Below, piece after piece: positions 15,625-26,200 of a DNA stretch of 64,000 nucleotides; position 1 is the stretch's first letter; each line of letters begins with the position of its first letter. The translations under genes were made by a program, and so were the position numbers. Below the pieces are notes generated by a model. That model searched no databases. It saw nothing but the letters and a program-made list of their open reading frames with translations, and was not told the DNA's origin. The stretch spans positions 1-64,000 of the forward strand of contig DASWIG010000794.1 in the NCBI GenBank assembly GCA_036397835.1, read 5' to 3'. This stretch comes from DASWIG01 sp036397835 (GTDB lineage: Bacteria > Acidobacteriota > Thermoanaerobaculia > Multivoradales > J023).

Positions 15625-16908
15625 TCACTCATTGACGTCTGGCAGCTCGAGCTCCACGTCCCGAAGACGGCCGTAGCTCGCGCCCACGATGGTCGCGAGC
15701 AGCGTCAACACGCCGGCGAGGATGAGCATCAGCGCGATACCGCGTCCAGCACCGACACCGATGACCTCACCGACGTTCGCCGCCAGGAAACCGTCCGCGG
15801 CCATCAGGGGCTCGAAGACGTGGTCAGCCAGAGGTCCGGAGAGGATGAGCGCCAGGGGTAGGCACGAGGACGCGATCATCCAGCGGACGGCGAAAACCTT
15901 CCCTTGGATGTCGGCCGGGACCTTCCTCTGCCAGATGGCCTGGCTGCAGGAGATCAGAATCGGGTTGGCGAAGAGAAAACAAAAGATACAGGCGCCGACG
16001 AGGATCGGAGAGGCCTCGAGGCCGCTCGCCACGAGGCTCAGGCCCGAGACGACCTGAGCTCCGAGGATTCCCCAGATCAGCCGCCGCGGCCCGTTCCAGG
16101 CGCTCATCAGCACACTCCCCGCCAGCATCCCGATGCCGCCGACGGACATCAGAACGCCGAGGACGGCTTCCGAAGCAAAGGCCAGGATCATTGGCATGAC
16201 GACGGCGATTACGGACCCCATGAGGAAGTTGGTGATCGCGAAGAAGATCAGCAGCGCCATGAGCCCCGGCCGGTTGCGGATGAAGGTCCAGCCGTAGAAC
16301 GCCTCGCGAAGGAGGGATCCCTTCGCTTCCTTACCGGCCTCCGAGATCCTGGCGCTGGGGATTCGGACGACGAGCAGGGTGAAGAGCGCGAAGAGGAAGG
16401 TGGAGAAATCGACCAGGATCACTCCTTTAAGATGAATGACACCCAGAAGCGCACCGGCCGCGATCGGGGCGATGAGTTGGGACAGGGCGGTGCTCATCTG
16501 CGTCATTCCGCTCGCCCGGACCAGGCTCTCTTTGGGTACCAGGACCGTGACCGAGGCGGTGTAGGCCGGCCACTGGAAACAGTTGAAGGTGGCAATCGAG
16601 GCCACGACCAGATAGATGTTCCAGAGCTCTAGGCGCCCGAAAGTGAGGAGCAAAGCGATTGCCAGAAGGCTTATCGCGGCGCCACAGTCGCACAACAGCA
16701 GCGTCCAACGCCGGTCCCAGCGATCGACCAAGGCCCCCGCGAAAGGTGAGACGACGATGCCCGGCAAGTGGGCGACCAGGATCAGCAGGGCGAAGTGGGT
16801 CACCGACTTGCTGGACTGGTAAACCCACACCGAGAGGGCGAAGTTGGTAAGCTCGCTGCCCACCAGCGAAACCAGTTGCCCTGACCAGATGATGAAGAAA
16901 GTTCGCAT
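15625..16908 (-). CDS. MFS exporter
   Basis: The 427-residue protein has about 12 transmembrane helices, beginning MRTFFIIWSGQLVSLVGSEL, and the MFS loop 2-3 motif GALVDRWDRRWTLL. It resembles MFS_3/EntS-like exporters found in siderophore and peptide clusters. It starts 25 bases after the MerB-like gene and is the last gene of the long NRPS operon, so export of the cluster's product, or of an adduct of it, is likely. Substrate is inferred from position only. Confidence 0.85.
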   Translation of the reverse strand: MRTFFIIWSGQLVSLVGSELTNFALSVWVYQSSKSVTHFALLILVAHLPGIVVSPFAGALVDRWDRRWTLLLCDCGAAISLLAIALLLTFGRLELWNIYLVVASIATFNCFQWPAYTASVTVLVPKESLVRASGMTQMSTALSQLIAPIAAGALLGVIHLKGVILVDFSTFLFALFTLLVVRIPSARISEAGKEAKGSLLREAFYGWTFIRNRPGLMALLIFFAITNFLMGSVIAVVMPMILAFASEAVLGVLMSVGGIGMLAGSVLMSAWNGPRRLIWGILGAQVVSGLSLVASGLEASPILVGACIFCFLFANPILISCSQAIWQRKVPADIQGKVFAVRWMIASSCLPLALILSGPLADHVFEPLMAADGFLAANVGEVIGVGAGRGIALMLILAGVLTLLATIVGASYGRLRDVELELPDVNE

Positions 16909-16933
16909 CCGCAGGCTGCTGGGGCTCCGGACC

Positions 16934-17605
16934 CTAACCGCTGGCCGCGCCCGCCGGTTCTTCGACCAGCGGCACGAAGAACCGCGCTCCGAGCTCGATC
17001 GCCTCAGGCAGGGTGAAGAGCGACTTGTTTTCCTCGTCGTCCTGCTGCCAGTCGCTCGCCGTCTCCGGACCGCGGAGAAAAATCATCTCGGTGCACAAGT
17101 TGTGTGCAGCGCAGCCTTTGGTACTCTGCCAAAGCACCCCCACGCGAACATCTCTTGACGGCTGCGTTTCCAAAATCTCCGACCCCAACTGCCGAACGGA
17201 GATCGGCGCACTGGTTACGTGACAGCTCGATTCGATCACCACTTCGACTCCGAACATCGGCGAAACCGCCAGCGCATCGACCGCGCACATGGCATGCGTC
17301 GAATGGCGGCCGAACGTGAGCCGGTGCGGGGTCTCCTCGCTGGTGAAGGGATAGGCCCCAATCGTCCTTTCGCTCTTGGCGTCATAGACGATCAGGTCTT
17401 GCAGCGCCAGCGCCCTGAGGGCTTCCATGACCTCTCTCCCGGCCGCCATCCTGCTGATCTCGGAGCTCTCCGGCGATCGGCCGTGTTCCACAAAAAAGCG
17501 TAGGATCGCTCGGTGAGCCACCCGGAACTCCGGATCGAGGTCCCGTTGCCGCTCTGCCAGGGGCAAGAGTTGCTGCAATCGCCGCAGTGCGTCGTCGACC
17601 GTCAT
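16934..17605 (-). CDS. MerB-like organometal lyase
   Basis: This 223-residue protein matches alkylmercury lyase MerB by pattern. An N-terminal winged-helix region (about 1-80) precedes the catalytic domain with THAMCAVDALA (Cys107 and Asp110, the MerB Cys96/Asp99 pair), VIESSCHVTSAPIS (Cys128, equivalent of Cys117) and AHNLCTEMIFL (Cys171, equivalent of Cys159). The three key residues for C-Hg protonolysis are therefore present. It lies 40 bases after the YtkA-like gene and 25 before the MFS gene, inside the NRPS operon, with no MerR, MerA or MerT in the window. I recall a related family, SaoL, tied to selenoprotein organometal systems. True substrate unknown. Confidence 0.85.
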   Translation of the reverse strand: MTVDDALRRLQQLLPLAERQRDLDPEFRVAHRAILRFFVEHGRSPESSEISRMAAGREVMEALRALALQDLIVYDAKSERTIGAYPFTSEETPHRLTFGRHSTHAMCAVDALAVSPMFGVEVVIESSCHVTSAPISVRQLGSEILETQPSRDVRVGVLWQSTKGCAAHNLCTEMIFLRGPETASDWQQDDEENKSLFTLPEAIELGARFFVPLVEEPAGAASG

Positions 17606-17645
17606 CGCTCGTCTCCTGTTCTTTGATGGGACGGTTGCCGCGGGC

Positions 17646-19151
17646 TCAGAGCACGACCCGCGTGTCGAACTTCCCAGTCAAGACCTTGCCGCCGGTCTTG
17701 ACCTGGACCCAGATCCGGTACGGCCCCGACTTCGGGAACTCGAACGGGAACGAGACGCGATGAGTGGACTTGGAGCCGGAGCTCATCCCGTGGTGCATAT
17801 GGTGTATGCCGCCGTTGCCGCCGCCTCCCGCAGGCTCACGCTCACCCCGCTGGAACAGAGCCTGGGAGGCCATGGAGAAGGTGCCTGTGGGGTGTAGGTG
17901 GGCGAAGACCGCGCCATCGAATCGCCGGACGGCCGCATGTCCCATCATTCCCATGTATGGCTCCAGCAGAGCCGGGTTTCCGTCGGGATCCAGAACCGAG
18001 AACCGCAGCGACGTGCCACCTCGCCGATCAACCTCCTCCGGGTTCTCCCACACCATCCGATAGTCCTCCGCCAGCGGGCTGGTCGAGTTGTCGCTGATCT
18101 GGCCAGGCGACTCGGCGGGCTCGCTGAGATGCCAGGAGTCGTCAGGGTCGCGGGCAAGACGCGGAGCGGTGGTGGAATCCTCAGCCCACGCCTCAGGGGG
18201 ATCCGGCAGCGCCACTACCGCGGTCAAGGTCTGGCTGAGACCGCTCGCCATGGTGATGTCGGCGTAGACGCGATAGCTACCTGCAGGCAGAGGCGGCACC
18301 CCGATCTCGAATCGCGATCCCTGGCGAACAGGGTGAACGTGCGCGAAGGCGTCGAGCTCCGGCTCGCGGAGGAGGAACGCGTGCATCAGCTTGCCGTGGT
18401 CGGTGACCAGGTCCGGCCAGGCGCCGTCGCCTCCGGCGAGGGTCGCCAGCGCCAGCGAGAGGATCGGCTCGCCTCCCTCCAATCGCACTTCTCCGACCAC
18501 CGGAAGCGGCTGGGCGCCCGGCTCGAGACGGTGGTGCTCCAAGAGATGCCACAGGGACCATCCGGTCAGCATGACCGCGCCGACGACCAGAGCCGTTGCG
18601 ACGCCCGCGCGCCACGCCCGCTGCCGCTGGCGTGCGTCGGGCTGGGCGCCGGGGCCCGATCGACGCCCCGCTCCTCGTGCCGCCAAGCCTGAGCCGAGCG
18701 CGAGGACGATCGCCAGGGCTGCAAAGAGGACCGTGCCGGTCGATGTCGGCTGCGCGGCGCCGGCGACCGCGTTCATCGGAATGATCGCCTCTCCGAGGCC
18801 CAGCGGCCCAACGACGTTCACGTGCACCGCGTAGACGCCGGGGCTGGCGATCGGGAAAACGGCGCTGTAGAGGTTGCTCTCTCCGGGCACGAGCGCCGCC
18901 GTCACCGGCGATGATTCGGCAGACTTTGCCTCCCAAAGGACCGGCAGCACGGTGACCTTGTCGACCTCGTCCGCCCTGACCGTCACCGTGATCTCGGCCT
19001 GACCCGGCAGGGACTCCGGAGGCCGCAGCACGGCGCTGACCGGATACGGCCCAGCCGTGTCGTGGAAGAAGATGTTGGACGTGCCCACATGTCCAAGAGC
19101 GAGCATGGGGCACAGCAGCACGAATCCGGTTGCGACGAGGTGCCTTTTCAT
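17646..19151 (-). CDS. Exported YtkA/CopC-like His/Met-rich membrane protein
   Basis: The 501-residue protein starts at the ATG overlapping the preceding stop (ATGA at 19148-19151) with a signal peptide (MKRHLVATGFVLLCPMLALG). An immunoglobulin-like YtkA/CopC-type domain (about 25-145) and two transmembrane helices (around 150-175 and 190-215) follow. A second extracytoplasmic part contains DHGKLMHAFLL, AFAHVHPV, MGMMGH, FAHLHPTG and IHHMHHGMSSG. Closely spaced His and Met suggest binding of a soft or borderline metal such as Cu or Hg. It sits between a PDZ membrane protein and the MerB-like lyase, consistent with periplasmic metal handling (inferred). Confidence 0.75.
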   Translation of the reverse strand: MKRHLVATGFVLLCPMLALGHVGTSNIFFHDTAGPYPVSAVLRPPESLPGQAEITVTVRADEVDKVTVLPVLWEAKSAESSPVTAALVPGESNLYSAVFPIASPGVYAVHVNVVGPLGLGEAIIPMNAVAGAAQPTSTGTVLFAALAIVLALGSGLAARGAGRRSGPGAQPDARQRQRAWRAGVATALVVGAVMLTGWSLWHLLEHHRLEPGAQPLPVVGEVRLEGGEPILSLALATLAGGDGAWPDLVTDHGKLMHAFLLREPELDAFAHVHPVRQGSRFEIGVPPLPAGSYRVYADITMASGLSQTLTAVVALPDPPEAWAEDSTTAPRLARDPDDSWHLSEPAESPGQISDNSTSPLAEDYRMVWENPEEVDRRGGTSLRFSVLDPDGNPALLEPYMGMMGHAAVRRFDGAVFAHLHPTGTFSMASQALFQRGEREPAGGGGNGGIHHMHHGMSSGSKSTHRVSFPFEFPKSGPYRIWVQVKTGGKVLTGKFDTRVVL

Positions 19152-20251
19152 CGACCCGTAGACTCCCGTGTTAGATCGGAGGAACCAGCAGGGGTGGTCA
19201 CCTCGGCTGGCCGGTCCGCCGGATGCTGGCGGCTCTTGTGCAGACTGTAGGTGAACGCCAGAATCACCGGCAGGAAAAACAAAGTAAAGGGCTGTTGCGA
19301 CGGACCTCCCGGGATGACCGAGTAATGAAAGAAGCTCAGAACGAGATATGGAATCATCGGCAGCACGACGCCCCAGGTCAGCACGTTGAGCCCGAATGCC
19401 CGGCGTTCCTCCGGACTGGTCGTGACCCACCTGTAGACCAGCACTGCGAGGCAGGCGATCGCGTACACGTTGGGCAGCAGGTGCCCGGCCAACAAGACCA
19501 GGATTATGAACAGGACGTTCTCCAGCGGCGGCGAGGTGAAGGCGGCGATCATTTTGGCCACGATCAGTGCCGAGACGACCACCCCGGGCAGATAGATCCA
19601 AAACACGGTTCTGCAGCCCCGGCACCGGCTCTTGCCGCCCCCGCCGCAGGAATGCTCGGCGATGGCCAGCGGCCTGGGAAAGACGAGTAAGAAGTGGAGA
19701 AGCAGGCCGGGAGCCAGTGTACCGAGGACCCACGTCATCCAGAAATCGACTTGTGTCAGCAAGGTCGAGTAGACTTCGGGATTCCTGCTCAGCATGAACG
19801 ATTCGTTGATGGCGCCCAGCAGGTAGAGCATGCTCGCCAGGCTCCCGATCTTGAGGAAGAAACCCAGGCCGGAGAGCACCCAGAACACCAGCATTGCGGC
19901 GATCGCCAGCATGATCGCCTTGGCAAAGGGCGTAAGTCCAGTAATCTCCCCCTCGATCTGCACAGGCTGTCCGTCGCGCCCGACGGTTATGCTGAACTGC
20001 TCACCGATGCTGAGCTGGCCTGTGATCCCATCAAGGCTCTTCAAACGGTCGCCCACCTGGAATCCGGCCTCCTCGGCCGCGGTAGACGACACGACCCGCA
20101 CGATCTCGTACCCATCGTCGGCTGGCCCGATCTCGACGCCGAGAACACCGGTATCGAGAATATCGAGGGCACCCGCGAAGATCCAAGCCAGGACCAGAGC
20201 CGCCGCGAGAATCAGCTCGGGCTTGAAGCGCGTGAATCGGAATTCGCTCAT
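19148..20251 (-). CDS. PDZ-domain polytopic membrane protein
   Basis: The 367-residue protein has one N-terminal helix (LILAAALVLAWIFAGALDIL), a PDZ domain (about 38-105, with EEAGFQVGDRLKSLDG) and about seven more transmembrane helices. A cytoplasmic loop CGGGGKSRCRGC could bind a metal. The architecture resembles the sensor half of PDZ-containing membrane histidine kinases, but no kinase domain follows. AGAAGGAGTCC precedes the ATG. It starts 29 bases after the last NRPS gene stops and overlaps the YtkA-like gene, so it belongs to the same operon. Function unknown; sensing or transport is possible. Confidence 0.7.
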   Translation of the reverse strand: MSEFRFTRFKPELILAAALVLAWIFAGALDILDTGVLGVEIGPADDGYEIVRVVSSTAAEEAGFQVGDRLKSLDGITGQLSIGEQFSITVGRDGQPVQIEGEITGLTPFAKAIMLAIAAMLVFWVLSGLGFFLKIGSLASMLYLLGAINESFMLSRNPEVYSTLLTQVDFWMTWVLGTLAPGLLLHFLLVFPRPLAIAEHSCGGGGKSRCRGCRTVFWIYLPGVVVSALIVAKMIAAFTSPPLENVLFIILVLLAGHLLPNVYAIACLAVLVYRWVTTSPEERRAFGLNVLTWGVVLPMIPYLVLSFFHYSVIPGGPSQQPFTLFFLPVILAFTYSLHKSRQHPADRPAEVTTPAGSSDLTRESTGR

Positions 20252-20280
20252 TTTGGACTCCTTCTCTTCGAATCTGAGAA

Positions 20281-23200
20281 TCAGATCCGAGAATTTGAAC
20301 CCAGTCGGTTTGCAATTTGCACCTCCAACCGCTCTGCCAACTGTGCGACGTGAGGTTGCTGGAGAAAGGAGAAGTGATCACCGGAAATCTCCTCGACGGT
20401 GACGCCGCCCTGAGCGTACCTTCCCCAGCCCAGATCCGAGCTCAAGGTCTCCTTCCCGGAGCCGTCGCGGGCTCTGAACAGATAGACCTGGCCCGGGTAA
20501 GGTCGGGGATCGTAGCGCTCCTCGGCGATCAGAGTGGACTCGAAGACTCGGAACAGGTGGCGAGCTTCCGGCAATCCAACCTCTGGCGGCAGCTTCTTGG
20601 CGGCTTTGGCCTCCTCCAGGACGAGGGCGAGCTTTTCGTCAGTCGACAAGCGCCCGAGCTCCTCTGCGGACAGAGCGAGTCGATCGAGCGACAGACCGAG
20701 GTCGAGGGCGAAGATCGCCAGCGGTTCCAGATCACCGCCCTCCTCAAGCTCGTCGTGTGGCTGTTGCGCTCGCGAATCCATGAGAACGAGGAGCCCAACT
20801 TCCTGACCCCGAGCCTGGAGCTGCCGGGCCATCTCGAATGCGATCAACCCACCTACTGACCAGCCGCCGAGAAGGTATGGACCTTGCGGCTGAACGCCAC
20901 GAATCGTCTCCAGGTAGTGGGCCGCCATCTCTTCGACGCGGCTGAGAGGTTGCTGGGAGCCGTCGAGGCCCAGGGCCTGCAGAGCATAGAACGGCTGCTC
21001 CGGTCCCAGATGGCGCGCCAGCTCGACGTAGCAGAAGACGTTTCCGCCGACCGGATGGACGCAGAAGAACGGCGTTGCCGAACCACCGGGCTGCAGCGCC
21101 ACCAGGCTGGACTGAGCGAGGGGCTCGGTCTCGTGACGCAGAGCGGCGGCGAGTGCTTCGACCGTGGAATGCTGAAACAGCGCCGCGACAGGCAGGGCGC
21201 GGCCGAGGCGCCTTTCGAGACATGCCATGAGACGCACCGCCAAGAGCGAGTGGCCACCCCGCGCGAAGAAGTCGTCGGTGACGCCGATCGGGCGGGTATC
21301 CAAAAGCTCTTCCCAGATCTGAACGAGCTTGAGCTCCAGCGCGTCGCGCGGCGCAACGGTCGGGCCGTGGCCGCCGGCCATCTCGGGCTTGATCCCGGCC
21401 AGCGCCCGCCGGTCGAGCTTTCCGCTCGGCGTCCGGGGCAAGGCCTCGAGGAATACGAAAACCGATGGGATCATGTAGTCGGGAAGCCGCCCGGCCAGGG
21501 CGGCGTCAAGCGCACCGGCCGAAAGTGCCACCTCCGAGTCCGTCACCAGGTACGCTTGCAAGCGGCGGTCACCGGAAGCATCGAGCGGCGCCAGGACCTC
21601 CACCTCCCGGACCGCGGGATGTTCGCCGAGCACCGCTGCGATCTCGCCCAGCTCGATCCGGAAACCGCGTACCTTGACCTGATCATCGACCCGTCCCAGG
21701 AACTCGAGGTTGCCGTCGGCCCGGTGGCGGGTCAGATCGCCGGTCTTGTAGAGGCGCCCCCCTGGTCGATCTCCGATGGGATCCGGAATGAACTTCTCGG
21801 CGGTGAGCCGCGGGCGGTGGAGATAGCCCCGCGCGACCGGAACCCCTCCGATGTGGAGCTCGCCGGCAAGCCCCATCGGCACCGCAGAGAGCTCGCGATC
21901 CAAGGGGTAGACCCGAGCATTCGCGATCGCCCGGCCAAGCGGTACGGCCCGCCCCGCCGCCTCCGGATCGGAGAGTCGAGAGAGCTCACAGGCGATGGCC
22001 ACGATGGTCGCTTCCGTGGGACCGTAGGTATTGAAGAGCCGGACCTCTCGTCCCACACGATTCCGCCAGGCGGCCCACCGGTCCGGCAACGCCGCCTCAC
22101 CTCCGATGATCACTTGCCGCACGCAGCGCGGCCACCCGAGGCAGCCCGTGCAGAGTGCCGCCGTCACCTCATGCCAATACGCTGTCGGGAGGTCCAATAC
22201 CGTCAGTCCCAGTTCCTCACAACTTCGCAAGAACTCGGCCACCGAGCCTGGCATGGACTCGCTGCGCAGCACCAACCGGGCACCTCGGGTCAGGCACGAG
22301 AAGATCTCTTCCGCGCTGGTATCGAAGCTGCTCGAGGCAAACTGGAGCATCCGATCTTCGGGCTGCAACGCCAATTCCTCTGCCCGGCTCTCGATGTAGT
22401 TCACCAGCGAGCCGTGCGCCACCAGGACTCCCTTGGGATTTCCGGTCGATCCAGAGGTATAAATGACGTAGGCGGGATTCTCGGCCCCGACCCGGCCGAG
22501 CGTACTCTCTCCGCTCTCGTGACGCAATGTCGCCTCGTCCTGGCTCAGCAACACGACCTTGACCCGTTCCGGCAGTCGAATCTTGGCCAACGACCTCCGG
22601 GTCAAGAGCAGCGACGCCTGAGCATCATGCATCATGAAGGCTCGACGCTCTTGCGGATAGGATGGATCCAGGGGCAGGTAGGCCGCTCCGGACTTCAGAA
22701 TCCCAAAAAGCCCCACCACGAGCTCCAGCGAACGTTCCAGGCAAATGCCCACCACCACCTCGGGGCCCGCACCCACGGCTTGCAGATGGCGGGCCAGGCG
22801 GTTGGATCGCTCATTCAGTTGCCGGTAGGTCAGCCGCGCGCCGCCGAATTCTACCGCTGGCTGATCAGGCGTCCTCGCCACCTGGTCTTCGAACAGCTCG
22901 TGGATGCATCGATCGCGGGAATAGGCCTTGCCGGTGTCGTTCCACTCCACCACGACTTGACTGCGCTGCGCCCCGGCGAGCAGCGGTAGGCCGAACACGT
23001 GCCGTTCGGGCTGGGAGACCACCGTCGCCAGCAAGCTCCGGAGATGTCCCTGGAATCGTTGGATCGTGGTGCTGTCAAACAATTCTGTGTTGTATTCCAC
23101 TTCCCCGATGAGTACCTCTCCTTCCTCCGTCATCGCCAGCGTCAAGTCGAAATTCGCCGTCATGGTCTCCGCCTCCAACCGGCTGATCCGCAATCCGGTA

Positions 23201-26200
23201 CCTTCGACGGCTTCTCGCGGCGTATTCTCCAGCAGGAACATCACCTGAAACAGCGGCGAGTGGGCGAGGCTTCGCTCCGGCTCCAGCTCTTCGACCAGCT
23301 TCTCGAAAGGCAGCTCCTGGTGAGCGTGCGCCTCCAGCGCGATCTCCCGCACCCGAGCCAACAACGAACGGAACGTCGGGTTCCCCGACAGGTCGGTGCG
23401 TAGCACCAGCGTATTGACGAAAAATCCGATCAGCCCTTCGATCTCCAGCCTGTTGCGTCCCGCGATCGGCGTTCCTACGCTGATGTCGTCCTGACTCGTG
23501 TAGCGCGCAAGAAGCGCTTGAAACGCTGCCAGCAGAGTCATGAACGGCGTCGCTCCCTCCTTGCGGCCGAGCACCAACAGCGCTGCGCTCAGATCCGCCG
23601 GCAGCACAAAAGTCCGGGTCGTCCCGCGGTGAGTCTGAACCGCCGGCCGCGGCCGATCGGCAGGCATCTGGAGCAGCGGCGGTGCACCCTTTAACCGCTT
23701 GCGCCAGTAGTCGAGCTGTGCCGCCAGCACCTCGCCGCGCAGCCAGCCGCGCTGCCAGGTCGCGTAGTCCGGGTACTGAATCTCCAGCTCCGGAAGGGGT
23801 GAAGGACGCCCCTCGACAAATGCTCCGTACAGGGTCGCCAGCTCCCGCATCAGGATTCCCAGGGACCAGCCGTCGCTCGCGATGTGGTGCAGCGTGACCA
23901 GCATCGCATGATCCTCTTCCCCGAGCCTTAACAGGAGGGCCCGCCACACCGGTCCTCGAACCAGGTCGAAGGGCCGCTGTGCCTCGACCCGCGCCAACCG
24001 CAGCATCAGATGGGAGCGCTGCCGGTCGGGAATCTGTTCCAGGTTCACGACCGGGAAAGGCACCGGCTCGGGGGGAGCCGTCACCTGGACCGGCTCGCCA
24101 TCCACCGAGTGGTAGCTCGTGCACAGCACTTCGTGACGCCGCACCAACTCGCTGAGGCTCAGTTGAAGTGCTCTCCGCCGCAACGGACCCTCCAAGCGCA
24201 GCGCGGCGGGGACGTTATAGGCAGGATTGCCGGGCTCCAACTGATCCAGGAACCACATACGTTGTTGGGCAAACGAGAGGGGCAGTCCCTTTCTGCCGAG
24301 GGCGCCGTCCCTGGGAGCCGGCACCATGGGTGGTGGCCCCCAGCCCTCGGCGCTTTCCATCGCCCGGTTCACCCTCGCCGCCAGGCCGGCGATCGTCGGC
24401 GCCTCGAAGAGAGCGCGCAGCGGCAGCTCGATCCGGAAGGCTCGCACCACGCGGGAGAACATCTGGGTCGCCAGGAGCGAGTGGCCGCCGAGCTCGAAGA
24501 AGTTATCGTAGACGCCCAGCCCTTCGATTCCCAGCAGATCCGACCAGATCTCGGCGAGCAGCTCCTCACTCGGGCCCCGCGGCGCAACGAACGTGCCCCG
24601 CGGAGTCGAGAGCGCGTCCCCAGGAGGCGGCAATGCCCCCCGGTCCACCTTGCCGTTCGGCAAGCGGGGCAGCGACTTGAGCTCGATGAACAGCGACGGC
24701 ACCATGTAGTCCGGCAGTCGCTCGGCGAGAAAATGCCGCAGCTCGCCGCTGGCGGGAACGCCTTGCCCGGATGGCGTCACGTAGCCCACCAGCCGGAACG
24801 AGATCGGTCCGCCGCCTCCTGCCTCCCGGAAGTCGCCCGGCCCCTCGTGGCGCGCCATCACCACCGCCTCTTCGATGCCGGGGTGTTGGGCCAGCGCCAC
24901 CTCGACCTCCCCCGGCTCGATGCGGAAACCCCGCACCTTTAGCTGGTGATCGATCCGCCCCCAAAACTCCAGGTCGCCGTCCGGGCGCCAGCGCACCCGA
25001 TCGCCCGTCCGGTAGAGACGTTCTCCCCGCTGCCCGCTGCAATCATCTGGCAGGAACTTCTCCGCCGTCATCGCCGGCCGCCGGAAGTAGCCGCGCGCCA
25101 GACCCGCCCCGCCGATGAGGAGCTCTCCGAGCGCTCCGATAGGCAGCGGCCGCCCACGTGCATCGAGCACATAAGCCCCGGTATTCGCGATCGGGCGCCC
25201 GATGGACACCGGGGTCCCCGTCTCCGCCGACACGCGGTCGACCAGAGACCATATCGTCGTCTCCGTGGGTCCGTACATGTTCCACAGCGACGCGCCCCGA
25301 GCCAGCAGCCGCCCGGCGAGCCCCGGCGTCAGCTCCTCGCCGCCGCAGAGGATCTTGAGCTGCGGCGAGCCCCGCCAGTCCGCCGCTTCCAGCATCCGCC
25401 AGGTCGCCGGCGTGGCCTGCATCATCGTCGTCTTCGAGGTCGCCAGGCGCCGCAGAAGCTGGCGGCCGTCGGCGGCCACCGTCCCGCCGACCAGCTCGAC
25501 GCGGCCGCCCATGGCCAGCGGCAGGTAGAGCTCGAGCCCGGCGATGTCGAACGACAACGTGGTCACGGCGAGCAGCACGTCCCCTGCCGTGAATCCCGGC
25601 TGCAGGCTCATCGACCGCAAGAAGTTGACCAGCGCGCGGTGGGTGATCTGTACCCCTTTCGGGCGGCCGGTCGATCCGGACGTGTAGATCTGGTACGCCA
25701 GTTGCCCCGGTCTCACGGCGCGGCTCGGAGGCTCCACGCTTTCCCTCGCGATCTCCTCCCAGGCCGTGTCCAGGCACAGCCGAGGAGCGGTAGCGGCGGC
25801 CAACGCGGGGCGCCCGCTGCGCTCGATCACGCGCTCCTCGGTCAGAATCAAACCCACCCCAGCGTCTTCTTCGAGCAGCAACGCCAAGCGTTGGTCAGGA
25901 TAGCCCGGATCCAGCGGCACGTAGAAGCCCCCCGCCTTGAGCACGGCTAGCAGAGCGACCACCATCGCCGGCGAGCGCTCCAGGCACACCGCCACCGCCA
26001 CCTCGGGACCCACCGACCGGCGCCGCAGATGGTGCGCAAGCCGGCTCGAGCGCCGGTCAAGCTCGCGGTAGCTCACCTGCGCCTCGCCGCAGACCACCGC
26101 CACCCGGTCGGACGTGGTCGCTGCAAGTGCGGCGAACCACTCTGGCAGCCAGGGCTCGCGACTCCCGCCCGAATCCGTGTCATTCCACTCCCTCAGCAAC

